Source of the DNA: Muricea muricata
Taxonomy: Eukaryota; Cnidaria; Anthozoa; Malacalcyonacea; Plexauridae
Assembly: GCA_963855995.1 (NCBI GenBank)
Contig: OY979717.1
Coordinates: 13,023,001-13,087,000 of the forward strand
Direction: 5' to 3'
Length of the DNA: 64,000 bases
Shown here one piece after another: positions 40,551 to 51,103 of this stretch. A program made the translations under genes and the position numbers. Every line of letters starts with the position of its first letter. The first letter of the stretch is position 1. Under the pieces are notes generated by a model. It made no database searches. It saw only the letters and a list, made by a program, of their open reading frames with translations, and was not told the DNA's origin.

Positions 40551-41223
40551 GTTTATACATGTACCTCGTTCGTAAATATGTACGTAACAGCCTACTGCGC
40601 GTGCGTGTTACGGTGGAGTGCGCGGGGGCGGTCCGGCCGAGTTCCCGTGCGGCGGCCCGGCTCGACTGAGAAGGCCGCACGCGACCGTTCATGTCTCTCT
40701 CTCTCCGCGCGCCGAGATATATATCTTTATATATATTCTTATTGTTAGGATGAGGTTATGTGAGCGCACGCTGGTGGATTTTCTGTACATATCCCATAAT
40801 GCAATGTAATATCCATCGCTGAGATAAAGCGAATCATGTTCACGAACCTAAAAAAGGACAGCCTGAACGATTGAATATAGTGATGTCAATGATATAGGTT
40901 TGTCAATGAGAAAAAGTTTTCGTCTTGGTCACAGCATATTCAATGTTAAAGCCGTCTAGATCTTAGATCTGAATTTTAGAACTCTCTCTAGCCAATCATA
41001 TGCTAGCATTGTTCTAAAATTGATCTAAAATTTGACATTGCTGACTCATCGGAATGTGTTTAAAGTTTCAAGATGGCGTCCAGGCGTGGAGAGGTGCGCG
41101 TGCAGCTGTTGCGAAATTAGACAAACACTGATTATGACGCAACAAACGTTGCTGCGCGAGCTAGTTTCGGCCTTCGCAAAGCTTGCGCAGCTCACGGGGT
41201 TTTCTCAAGAAAGAAAAAGAAGG

Positions 41224-41273
41224 AAAAATTTGGAACGCTTCACGAATTTGCGTGTCATCCTTGCGCAGGGGCC

Positions 41274-41305
<32 letters not shown>

Positions 41306-41329
41306 TTATATGTGCTGCCGGAGCAGCAC
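41224..41329 (-). ncRNA. U6: U6 snRNA, copy 53
   Basis: Identical to copy 1. Confidence 0.95.
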
Positions 41330-42002
41330 GTTTATACATGTACCTCGTTCGTAAATATGTACGTAACAGCCTACTGCGCGTGCGTGTTACGGTGGAGTGC
41401 GCGGGGGCGGTCCGGCCGAGTTCCCGTGCGGCGGCCCGGCTCGACTGAGAAGGCCGCACGCGACCGTTCATGTCTCTCTCTCTCCGCGCGCCGAGATATA
41501 TATCTTTATATATATTCTTATTGTTAGGATGAGGTTATGTGAGCGCACGCTGGTGGATTTTCTGTACATATCCCATAATGCAATGTAATATCCATCGCTG
41601 AGATAAAGCGAATCATGTTCACGAACCTAAAAAAGGACAGCCTGAACGATTGAATATAGTGATGTCAATGATATAGGTTTGTCAATGAGAAAAAGTTTTC
41701 GTCTTGGTCACAGCATATTCAATGTTAAAGCCGTCTAGATCTTAGATCTGAATTTTAGAACTCTCTCTAGCCAATCATATGCTAGCATTGTTCTAAAATT
41801 GATCTAAAATTTGACATTGCTGACTCATCGGAATGTGTTTAAAGTTTCAAGATGGCGTCCAGGCGTGGAGAGGTGCGCGTGCAGCTGTTGCGAAATTAGA
41901 CAAACACTGATTATGACGCAACAAACGTTGCTGCGCGAGCTAGTTTCGGCCTTCGCAAAGCTTGCGCAGCTCACGGGGTTTTCTCAAGAAAGAAAAAGAA
42001 GG

Positions 42003-42052
42003 AAAAATTTGGAACGCTTCACGAATTTGCGTGTCATCCTTGCGCAGGGGCC

Positions 42053-42084
<32 letters not shown>

Positions 42085-42108
42085 TTATATGTGCTGCCGG
42101 AGCAGCAC
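42003..42108 (-). ncRNA. U6: U6 snRNA, copy 54
   Basis: Identical to copy 1. Confidence 0.95.
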
Positions 42109-42781
42109 GTTTATACATGTACCTCGTTCGTAAATATGTACGTAACAGCCTACTGCGCGTGCGTGTTACGGTGGAGTGCGCGGGGGCGGTCCGGCCGAGT
42201 TCCCGTGCGGCGGCCCGGCTCGACTGAGAAGGCCGCACGCGACCGTTCATGTCTCTCTCTCTCCGCGCGCCGAGATATATATCTTTATATATATTCTTAT
42301 TGTTAGGATGAGGTTATGTGAGCGCACGCTGGTGGATTTTCTGTACATATCCCATAATGCAATGTAATATCCATCGCTGAGATAAAGCGAATCATGTTCA
42401 CGAACCTAAAAAAGGACAGCCTGAACGATTGAATATAGTGATGTCAATGATATAGGTTTGTCAATGAGAAAAAGTTTTCGTCTTGGTCACAGCATATTCA
42501 ATGTTAAAGCCGTCTAGATCTTAGATCTGAATTTTAGAACTCTCTCTAGCCAATCATATGCTAGCATTGTTCTAAAATTGATCTAAAATTTGACATTGCT
42601 GACTCATCGGAATGTGTTTAAAGTTTCAAGATGGCGTCCAGGCGTGGAGAGGTGCGCGTGCAGCTGTTGCGAAATTAGACAAACACTGATTATGACGCAA
42701 CAAACGTTGCTGCGCGAGCTAGTTTCGGCCTTCGCAAAGCTTGCGCAGCTCACGGGGTTTTCTCAAGAAAGAAAAAGAAGG

Positions 42782-42831
42782 AAAAATTTGGAACGCTTCA
42801 CGAATTTGCGTGTCATCCTTGCGCAGGGGCC

Positions 42832-42863
<32 letters not shown>

Positions 42864-42887
42864 TTATATGTGCTGCCGGAGCAGCAC
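42782..42887 (-). ncRNA. U6: U6 snRNA, copy 55
   Basis: Identical to copy 1. Confidence 0.95.
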
Positions 42888-43560
42888 GTTTATACATGTA
42901 CCTCGTTCGTAAATATGTACGTAACAGCCTACTGCGCGTGCGTGTTACGGTGGAGTGCGCGGGGGCGGTCCGGCCGAGTTCCCGTGCGGCGGCCCGGCTC
43001 GACTGAGAAGGCCGCACGCGACCGTTCATGTCTCTCTCTCTCCGCGCGCCGAGATATATATCTTTATATATATTCTTATTGTTAGGATGAGGTTATGTGA
43101 GCGCACGCTGGTGGATTTTCTGTACATATCCCATAATGCAATGTAATATCCATCGCTGAGATAAAGCGAATCATGTTCACGAACCTAAAAAAGGACAGCC
43201 TGAACGATTGAATATAGTGATGTCAATGATATAGGTTTGTCAATGAGAAAAAGTTTTCGTCTTGGTCACAGCATATTCAATGTTAAAGCCGTCTAGATCT
43301 TAGATCTGAATTTTAGAACTCTCTCTAGCCAATCATATGCTAGCATTGTTCTAAAATTGATCTAAAATTTGACATTGCTGACTCATCGGAATGTGTTTAA
43401 AGTTTCAAGATGGCGTCCAGGCGTGGAGAGGTGCGCGTGCAGCTGTTGCGAAATTAGACAAACACTGATTATGACGCAACAAACGTTGCTGCGCGAGCTA
43501 GTTTCGGCCTTCGCAAAGCTTGCGCAGCTCACGGGGTTTTCTCAAGAAAGAAAAAGAAGG

Positions 43561-43610
43561 AAAAATTTGGAACGCTTCACGAATTTGCGTGTCATCCTTG
43601 CGCAGGGGCC

Positions 43611-43642
<32 letters not shown>

Positions 43643-43666
43643 TTATATGTGCTGCCGGAGCAGCAC
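43561..43666 (-). ncRNA. U6: U6 snRNA, copy 56
   Basis: Identical to copy 1. Confidence 0.95.
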
Positions 43667-44339
43667 GTTTATACATGTACCTCGTTCGTAAATATGTACG
43701 TAACAGCCTACTGCGCGTGCGTGTTACGGTGGAGTGCGCGGGGGCGGTCCGGCCGAGTTCCCGTGCGGCGGCCCGGCTCGACTGAGAAGGCCGCACGCGA
43801 CCGTTCATGTCTCTCTCTCTCCGCGCGCCGAGATATATATCTTTATATATATTCTTATTGTTAGGATGAGGTTATGTGAGCGCACGCTGGTGGATTTTCT
43901 GTACATATCCCATAATGCAATGTAATATCCATCGCTGAGATAAAGCGAATCATGTTCACGAACCTAAAAAAGGACAGCCTGAACGATTGAATATAGTGAT
44001 GTCAATGATATAGGTTTGTCAATGAGAAAAAGTTTTCGTCTTGGTCACAGCATATTCAATGTTAAAGCCGTCTAGATCTTAGATCTGAATTTTAGAACTC
44101 TCTCTAGCCAATCATATGCTAGCATTGTTCTAAAATTGATCTAAAATTTGACATTGCTGACTCATCGGAATGTGTTTAAAGTTTCAAGATGGCGTCCAGG
44201 CGTGGAGAGGTGCGCGTGCAGCTGTTGCGAAATTAGACAAACACTGATTATGACGCAACAAACGTTGCTGCGCGAGCTAGTTTCGGCCTTCGCAAAGCTT
44301 GCGCAGCTCACGGGGTTTTCTCAAGAAAGAAAAAGAAGG

Positions 44340-44389
44340 AAAAATTTGGAACGCTTCACGAATTTGCGTGTCATCCTTGCGCAGGGGCC

Positions 44390-44421
<32 letters not shown>

Positions 44422-44445
44422 TTATATGTGCTGCCGGAGCAGCAC
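44340..44445 (-). ncRNA. U6: U6 snRNA, copy 57 (last complete)
   Basis: RNA identical to copy 1. It is the last intact gene before the array edge; the rest of its unit, further upstream, carries four substitutions at 44908, 44959, 44978 and 44998. Confidence 0.95.
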
Positions 44446-45118
44446 GTTTATACATGTACCTCGTTCGTAAATATGTACGTAACAGCCTACTGCGCGTGCG
44501 TGTTACGGTGGAGTGCGCGGGGGCGGTCCGGCCGAGTTCCCGTGCGGCGGCCCGGCTCGACTGAGAAGGCCGCACGCGACCGTTCATGTCTCTCTCTCTC
44601 CGCGCGCCGAGATATATATCTTTATATATATTCTTATTGTTAGGATGAGGTTATGTGAGCGCACGCTGGTGGATTTTCTGTACATATCCCATAATGCAAT
44701 GTAATATCCATCGCTGAGATAAAGCGAATCATGTTCACGAACCTAAAAAAGGACAGCCTGAACGATTGAATATAGTGATGTCAATGATATAGGTTTGTCA
44801 ATGAGAAAAAGTTTTCGTCTTGGTCACAGCATATTCAATGTTAAAGCCGTCTAGATCTTAGATCTGAATTTTAGAACTCTCTCTAGCCAATCATATGCTA
44901 GCATTGTCCTAAAATTGATCTAAAATTTGACATTGCTGACTCATCGGAATGTGTTTAAGGTTTCAAGATGGCGTCCAAGCGTGGAGAGGTGCGCGTGTAG
45001 CTGTTGCGAAATTAGACAAACACTGATTATGACGCAACAAACGTTGCTGCGCGAGCTAGTTTCGGCCTTCGCAAAGCTTGCGCAGCTCACGGGGTTTTCT
45101 CAAGAAAGAAAAAGAAGG

Positions 45119-45160
45119 AAAAATTTGGAACGCTTCACGAATTTGCGTGTCATCCTTGCG
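45119..45160 (-). pseudogene. U6 3' fragment at the array edge
   Basis: Only U6 nt 65-106 are present (T-run at 45119-45123). The match stops after ...CATCCTTGCG at 45160 and unrelated sequence follows. Without 5' half and promoter it cannot be expressed. Confidence 0.92.
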
Positions 45161-45246
45161 ACGCTGAAGTTCTCTGTTAACTTTTGGAAGATCTTCCAAA
45201 TGTTGACCAATCAGAGTTCGGCATTCTTCCAAAAGCTTCTAAAAGT
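45161..45246. other. Junction spacer between U6 array and minisatellite
   Basis: Unique sequence with a small palindrome (TTGGAAGATCTTCCAA at about 45184) and a CCAAT at about 45207. It already resembles the CTTCCAAAA motif of the following minisatellite. Confidence 0.5.
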
Positions 45247-45446
45247 CTTCCAAAACCTTCCAAAAGTCTTCCAAAACCTTCCAAAAGTCTTCCAAAACCT
45301 TCCAAAAGTCTTCCAAAACCTTCCAAAAGTCTTCCAAAACCTTCCAAAAGTCTTCCAAAACCTTCCAAAAGTCTTCCAAAACCTTCCAAAAGTCTTCCAA
45401 AACCTTCCAAAAGTCTTCCAAAACCTTCCAAAAGTCTTCCAAAAAT
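45235..45446. repeat. 21-bp minisatellite (~9-10 copies)
   Basis: The unit CTTCCAAAACCTTCCAAAAGT repeats almost perfectly; it is itself two CTTCCAAAA half-units of 10 and 11 bp. Because 21 is a multiple of three, long frames stay open on both strands (for example KVFQNLP repeats), which is a product of periodicity and not evidence of a gene. Confidence 0.92.
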
Positions 45447-45501
45447 TCTGCACGCTGATTGGTAAGAAGGGTTTTCCTTGCGTGACTTTCTCGTGGCAAG
45501 C

Positions 45502-45528
45502 ATGGCGTCGTCGAACGAAGGGAGGAAA
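45502..45528 (+). CDS. Copy A exon 1
   Basis: ATG at 45502 encodes MASSNEGRK and is followed by GTTAGT at 45529. It aligns with MASSKRGK at 57331 in copy B and with MASRRGE in the U6 array unit, which supports this start. Confidence 0.6.
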
Positions 45529-45763
45529 GTTAGTATATTTTCGCTCAATCTGCATGCTTTTTCGTAGGATTTTTTCTCAGCATAGCGGAAATGCAATCGT
45601 AGAATGTTTGTTTTGGTTTGTGTGAAGTTATGTGGCCGTAACGTGCGTATATGTTTAAATATTTTGACGAGCAGTTGACCGTGTCAAATTTGAATATTCG
45701 GCACGACGAATAGACAAACGATTTGAGTGTTTGCCGATGTTTTATTGATACTTCTTGCTTTAG

Positions 45764-46095
45764 AATCTTCATCCGAAATTCTGGAAAGTTTCAAAGGGCG
45801 ATTTACGACTTAATTATACGGAGGAGGCGCGACGTGTTAAACGTGCAAAGTCAACAAAGGAAAATACGGTATGTCAAGATGCAACGACGGTTCGAAAAGA
45901 TGCAGAGGCAGCAGTACGGCGTCTTGGGGGAAGTCTTTCCGACGAACTAAACATCCTTGGGCAGTACAAACTTCAATTTGGAGTATTTAAAGGGCAATCG
46001 TTTAAATGGCTGGCCGAAAATTGTATGGGCTATGCTGCCTGGCTTGTGGACAGCATGCGAATCGAGACTGTTACCACAGCGCCGTTGTCTATTAA
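45764..46095 (+). CDS. Copy A exon 2, part before insertion
   Basis: Preceded by CTTGCTTTAG; the frame begins NLHPKFW and runs open to the TTAA at 46092. It contains a lysine/arginine-rich stretch, then LGQYKLQFGVFKGQSFKWLA and NCMGYAAWLVDSM, which resemble VQFGKYQRKNFLWLLEND in copy B exon 3. The function of this domain is not known to me. The frame continues exactly at 50031 once the insertion is removed. GTATGT inside it, near 45870, could be used as an alternative donor. Confidence 0.65.
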
Positions 46096-46299
46096 GAGGA
46101 GATTTTTTAGAAAGTCGCGTATTTTTTGCGAAAACCGCTCAAAACTTAGCGACCAAGCCTTCGCGAAAAAATGTTCTGCCGCCATTTTCTGTTTTGAAAG
46201 TTTTCCAAAAATATTTGCGAAGAAAAACAGAATTTTACTGGATTTTTGGTCATGTCATGAGGCAAAACATTGCTAAATATAAAGAAGGATAACGTGGTA

Positions 46300-47689
46300 A
46301 GTGTAATATCGTATTTAATGGACGTTATTTGAATTATTATTATGTTAATATGCACACGTATCTGACTCAGGAGTGAGCATATTTTAGCTGTAAAATTATC
46401 TGCTATTTTAAATTAATAATAAAACTGATTGAAAGCCACTGCTTTCGTCCTCTGGATGATGATCAGCTTGTTTACAACTCGTTAATAACATAAGTACATG
46501 GAAAACGTTAAAGGATTTTGCATTTTTAAGGAAAATTTGAGCATTTGTAATTTTAAATCCCTTTACTTCAATTTACTAATTTTACATGCATTCAGTTTTT
46601 TACTCATTGACAGGCATTCAGTATACAACTTCATGCCATAGGCTATATAATCTGAAACGCCCTTTTTAGAAATGAAAATAAAATTTTCAGTCATATGTTT
46701 ACTGTAAAGTTTTGAATTACACCAGCATCGTGGATGCAACAATCTGGTAGGAAGGATGCTGAACCAGGACTGGTCATAAAGCAGGGCCTGACAGTCAACT
46801 GAGGCAGCATGCGTTATTAGTAAAGACACCAGACAGGCTGAAGGAGCCAAGCATGTTGACATCAAAACAAAATTGCCTATATGGTCATAAGGGCCAAATA
46901 TTTTATTTTTTTCTTTGATAATTGCCTGGGGATTAACTCAGACCCCCCCCCCCCCCAGTAACCTGAAGTTAATCAATTCCTCTACTAGTTAACCATGAAA
47001 GTATTTTTTTATAGATCTCTGTGATATTACTATTACAATCTTGAAGATATGATTACAGTATCTGAAAACATCAACCTCATTCTGTCAGTGCTGGGTGACA
47101 AAAACCTGCACGTTGTGGAATATTCTGTCTACTGTATAAAGTTATAAACATTTTCATTATATTCACACAAGAATAGATTGTAGCATAAATAATAATCTGT
47201 GATTTAATAAATATTCATTTTCATCTTTCATTTTTTGTTTTCTTTAATAGCCTGCAAGAAAAGATCTTCTTAGAAATTCTGATATTTTTGCACATTTATT
47301 ATGATACACTGTATATGCATGATTTAAATTATGCCTGGCCGGGCAGAATCCCAATAATTAGGTCCCACCCACCCATGTGTTTATTTTCATGTGTTTAAAA
47401 TGTGTTTTTATCATTTAAAATACAATGACCAAATTAATTTGAAAGGAACATGAGTCATGATAGTTGGTGTGGACATTACCTGTTAGTGGTAGCACTCAGA
47501 CATAATTTGGTTGGTTTTAAAAATCATAAAAAATGGCCTAATCAATGAATAATGGTTTGAGTTGAAAATACCTTTTCTAGTTCTTGCTTAGTTCCAATTC
47601 TCTTCCAAGACTGCTGGACTTTATGGCACTTGTAAAATGTCACTGTGAAAGTAATAATACAAATTGAATACAATGTAACACAAATGGTA
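46300..47689. other. AT-rich interior of the TTAA element, no supported gene
   Basis: Contains a run of about 16 C at 46946-46961 and a 100-codon minus-strand open frame at 46563-46865 that I do not recognise. No transposase motif seen. Confidence 0.5.
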
Positions 47690-49371
47690 AATATTACATC
47701 ATAACAGTAACATGGCTTGCACTCAATGTCAATTTTCTTTTCGGCGTCCACTTCCGAATGACTTCAAATTTGAACTGGATGTGGTTTGTAAAGTCGTTTT
47801 GATTTTAAAATGCATTTTAGCATTGAGAAAGACATCCAGGCACAAAAAAATAGATAATTTATAAAGGAGGGTTATTTGCAAATATTACATCATAACAGGA
47901 ACATGGCTTGCATTCAATGTCAATTTTCTTTTCGGCGTCCACTTCCAAATGACCTCAAATTTGAACTGGATGTGGTTTTTAAAGTCATTTTGATTTTGAA
48001 ATGCATTTTAGGATTGAGAAAGACATCCAGGCACAAAAAAATAGATAATTTATAAAGGAGGGTTATTTGCAAATATTACATCATAACAGTAACATGGCTT
48101 GCATTCAATGTCAATTTTCTTTTCGGCGTCCACTTCCAAATGACCTCAAATTTGAACTGGATGTGGTTTTTAAAGTCATTTTGATTTTGAAATGCATTTT
48201 AGGATTGAGAAAGACATCCAGGCACAAAAAAATAGATTATAAAGGAGGGTTATTTGCAAATATTACATCATAACAGTAACATGGCTTGCATTCAATGTCA
48301 ATTTTCTTTTCGGCGTCCACTTCCAAATGACTTCAAATTTGAATTGGATGTAGTTTGTAAGATCATTTTAATTTTGAAAGAAATTTTAGCATTGAGAAAG
48401 ACATCCAGGCACAAAAAAATTGACATAAAGGAAGGTCATTTGCAAATATTACATCATAACAGTAACATGGCTTGCATTTAATGTCAATTTTCTTTTCGGC
48501 ATCCACTTCCAAATGACCTCAAATTTGAACTGGATGTGGTTTTTAAAGTCATTTTGATTTTGAAATGCATTTTAGGATTGAGAAAGACATCCAGGCACAA
48601 AAAAATAGATAATTTATAAAGGAGGGTTATTTGCAAATATTACATCATAACAGTAACATGGCTTGCATTCAATGTCAATTTTCTTTTCGGCGTCCACTTC
48701 CAAATGACCTCAAATTTGAACTGGATGTGGTTTTTAAAGTCATTTTGATTTTGAAATGCATTTTAGGATTGAGAAAGACATCCAGGCACAAAAAAATAGA
48801 TAATTTATAAAGGAGGGTTATTTGCAAATATTACATCATAACAGTAACATGGCTTGCATTCAATGTCAATTTTCTTTTCGGCGTCCACTTCCAAATGACT
48901 TCAAATTTGAATTGGATGTAGTTTGTAAGATCATTTTAATTTTGAAAGAAATTTTAGCATTGAGAAAGACATCCAGGCACAAAAAAATTGACATAAAGGA
49001 AGGTCATTTGCAAATATTACATCATAACAGTAACATGGCTTGCATTTAATGTCAATTTTCTTTTCGGCGTCCACTTCCGAATGACTTCAAATTTGAACTG
49101 GATGTAGTTTGTAAAGTCATTTTGATTTTGAAATGCATTTTAGGATTGAGAAAAACATTCAGGCACACAAAAATTGAAATGATGGAAGGTTATTTGCAAA
49201 TATTGCATTATATTATGAGTTGAACAATGCTTGGATTCAAAGTAAATTTTCTTTTCGGCGTCCACTTCCGAATGACTTTAGATTTAAGCTGGATGTAGTT
49301 TGTGAAGTCATTTTAATTTTTAAAGACATTTTAAGATTGAGAAATAAGAGCAAACACATAAAAAAGGGAAT
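47690..49371. repeat. ~186-191-bp satellite, nine units, inside the TTAA element
   Basis: Units begin with AATATTACATCATAACAGTA at about 47690, 47881, 48072, 48258, 48445, 48636, 48827, 49013 and 49199. Lengths alternate between 185-187 and 191 bp. The units starting at 48258 and 48827 are identical over roughly 230 bp and lie 568 bp apart, so there is a three-unit higher-order repeat. Units at the right end are more diverged. Short open frames inside the units overlap stops in other units and are not convincing as protein. Confidence 0.9.
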
Positions 49372-50026
49372 AATGAGGATTGAGGGCATATACCTCAATC
49401 TCAATTAACAAGTGTCAAGTAGACCAACTGCCAAGTGTGCAGGACAATAGATATTTATTTCCAATACACATTTGCATAATAGGACTTTTTCCTCATAATA
49501 TTACAAATATAAGCTTAAATGATTGTTGAAAAAACTAGTGTAGTAGGGCAATAAGATAAAACAATAGCTTGCCTCTGGCTCTCAATGTATAGATTGTCAG
49601 TAGTTGACACAGCGGTAGAAATAAAGTTTTAAATTAAAGAACAACATACAAGTAAAAATTAACTGTATATCTTACCTCGATCATCTCCAAAGCCCCGAGG
49701 TAAGTCCATTGTAGGTATTAAAATCTTCGCGCGTGTTGTGAACTGAATGACAGAACTTAAATCGCGTCGTCGAATATCGAGTCAATTTCACGCAATTTTT
49801 TATTTCCCTTTCTCTGTCGATAATAAATCAGTATCCTAATATAACACATTTATTAATTAATTCAATTTTTTTCCATATAAATTATTATATACGTCTTTAT
49901 TTTTAAACATTCATAGTAGAGCAAAACGAACACCGCTCTTTGACAGCCGCCATGTTGGAAAAATTCATTGATAACGACGTCATGGGTTTTGAGCGCGTAT
50001 TACGCGACATAGAAAAAAATCTCCTC
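49372..50026. other. Right part of TTAA element, non-coding
   Basis: AT-rich sequence with no supported gene. GCCGCCATGTTGG at about 49946 is an ATGGCGGC-type motif on the minus strand. The terminal inverted repeat occupies roughly the last 45 bp. Confidence 0.5.
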
Positions 50027-50137
50027 TTAACAAGAACGAGCTTAAAAAGTACATCAACAGCTTCGCAGAAGGCCGCAAGGTTGTTGAGATGAAAAAGACC
50101 GAACGGCTGAAAAAAACAGGCCAGACTGCAGCTCAAA
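50027..50137 (+). CDS. Copy A exon 2, part after insertion
   Basis: The frame resumes after TTAA with NKNELKKYINSFAEGRK and ends at CAAA|GTAAGA in phase 1. Lysine-rich; probably helical. Confidence 0.6.
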
Positions 50138-50240
50138 GTAAGACGTATGAAATTAATACGTAATTGTAAACATGTCCAAATTGTTTGTACTCTACTGCTT
50201 GAATGTATTGTATTTCATGTTTGTATATTATTATATTTAG

Positions 50241-50346
50241 GAACACCAAGTCACAGTTTACCATCCGGAAGCCCTACAGTGCTTGCATCACAGCTGAAAA
50301 GGAGGTTTTCACATGCAACAGTCCAACCAAAATTACCTCAAGATTT
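50241..50346 (+). CDS. Copy A exon 3 (proposed)
   Basis: Starts after TATATTTAG in the phase left by exon 2 and encodes a serine/proline/basic linker (TPSHSLPSGSPTVLASQLKR). A GTATTA donor at 50347 precedes a TAA; the phase it gives does not fit exon 4, so this border or the frame may be damaged. Confidence 0.4.
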
Positions 50347-50430
50347 GTATTAACTAATGGGCTTGCTGCACATATAGAATTATATTATGGGCCACAAAAT
50401 CAAAACAATTTCATTTCATTTGTAACACAG

Positions 50431-50541
50431 CCAAAGTGGCTCGATCGCCTGTTGTTGATGTTGTGCCAGACGACATGCCGCACGATGAACTGCTTGCAAC
50501 GGTCGCCCAGGCTGAAGCTGCTGCACAAGATAAGTCAAAAG
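50431..50541 (+). CDS. Copy A exon 4
   Basis: Between AACACAG and AAAAG|GTTCGA. Encodes an alanine- and acid-rich segment (VVDVVPDDMPHDELLATVAQ). Ends in phase 1, which fits exon 5. Confidence 0.5.
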
Positions 50542-50638
50542 GTTCGACAGAGTTTTCATTTAGCATGTATCCTAGTCTAGTAGGCTTCAGTATTGACAAA
50601 AGTAATAGAAGGTAAGAAGGTAGCATGTATTTTTTCAG

Positions 50639-51103
50639 GTACGACAACAACCTTTAACTTGATCGAGGGTTGGAAACAGACCTTGCCAGCCGTCAACCAC
50701 CAGTGGGTGTCGTCGGCCTTGTTTAAGGTATCGAGCAGTACTGGTAAGCCTTCGTTCGACAGTTCAAAGGTCACCCAAATGTGGTTTTATCCCCCTCCAC
50801 CATCTCTCCTGCCCAGCCAACCACCATCTGTGAGCAGGCATTTTGCCCAACGCTTGTTTCTGTGGATGCCGAAAAGAATGTGGCAGGTCAAGCTGCACCG
50901 TCCGCACCCCGAATGCGAACAACACCCGTTGACCAGTGCCGGCGTGTACCCCAGGGTGAGACAAGTTCTGGACATAGATTCTTTCTACATCCTTGCTGCA
51001 GAATACTTAGAGTGCCTCAAATGTGGCAGGAAACTGATTAGCTGGAGTCCGGCAATCATCAAACAACTTGATGTTGGACACCAAATGCAGTTTCCTGTCC
51101 TGA
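50639..51103 (+). CDS. Copy A exon 5, N-terminal part of the DUF6729-like domain
   Basis: Follows TTTTTTCAG. The frame carries EGWKQTLPAV, MWFYPPPPS, RLFLWMPKRMWQVKL, CEQHPLTSAGVYPRVR, DIDSFYILAAEYLECLKCG and ISWSP..IKQLDVGH. Paired cysteines (HPEC, CLKC) suggest metal binding. It aligns with copy B exons at 58786-59445. The frame is cut by the MITE at 51104, which brings in a stop at 51124. Confidence 0.75.

Larger units (their letters stand above)
1..45160. repeat. Tandem array of ~58 units of 779 bp, each with a U6 snRNA gene
   Basis: The same 779-bp sequence repeats head to tail from the first base to 45160, where it breaks off inside a U6 gene. The left end lies outside the window, so true copy number is unknown. 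Spacing is 779 bp except 780 between the units with U6 at 8501 and 9281, and 781 after the U6 genes at 21745 and 34211. Variation seen by eye: C to T at 3237, an extra C near 8722, an extra CT in the CT run near 22000 and again near 34463. Each unit holds, read on the minus strand, SPH-like element, PSE, TATA, U6 and T-run; the plus strand carries a CCAAT and ATGGCGTCC segment (unit 1: 479-607). Small open frames recurring in each unit (for example 82 and 114 codons) overlap the U6 gene and its promoter and are not treated as genes. Confidence 0.97.
46092..50030. mobile_element. 3.9-kb TTAA-flanked non-autonomous DNA transposon in copy A exon 2
   Basis: TTAA at 46092-46095 and 50027-50030 flank 46096-50026. 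The ends are inverted: GAGGAGATTTTTT on the left and its complement AAAAAAATCTCCTC on the right, followed inward by TCGCGTA and GCTCAAAAC on both sides, giving an imperfect terminal repeat of about 45-50 bp. Removing the element and one TTAA restores an open frame through exon 2, which shows it is an insertion. TTAA duplications are typical of piggyBac and also of Kolobok elements; I see no transposase, so the superfamily is open. The interior holds the ~190-bp satellite at 47690-49371 and AT-rich sequence. Confidence 0.85.

Noticed and set aside
1..45160. Repeated open frames of 63-135 codons in every array unit
   Set aside because: They overlap the U6 gene and its promoter, have no recognisable domain, recur only because the unit recurs, and change length with 1-2-bp indels.
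1..45160. 5S rRNA or another snRNA linked to U6 in the unit
   Set aside because: I looked for 5S, U1, U2, U4 and U5 signatures on both strands of the unit and found none.
45235..45446. CRISPR array
   Set aside because: Repeats are adjacent with no spacers, in a eukaryotic context.
44927..45625. 232-codon plus-strand frame with KVFQNLP repeats, and minus-strand partners
   Set aside because: Created by the 21-bp minisatellite, whose length is a multiple of three; open on both strands at once and joined to array and intron sequence.
46563..46865. 100-codon minus-strand frame in the TTAA element as a transposase exon
   Set aside because: No transposase motif or convincing splice sites; left as unassigned.
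46946..46961. Run of C as a functional element
   Set aside because: Simple homopolymer; length may also be unreliable in sequencing.
48067..49049. Protein made of QCQFSFRRPLPND repeats
   Set aside because: Frames are interrupted at unit borders and unit lengths are not multiples of three; better explained as a satellite.
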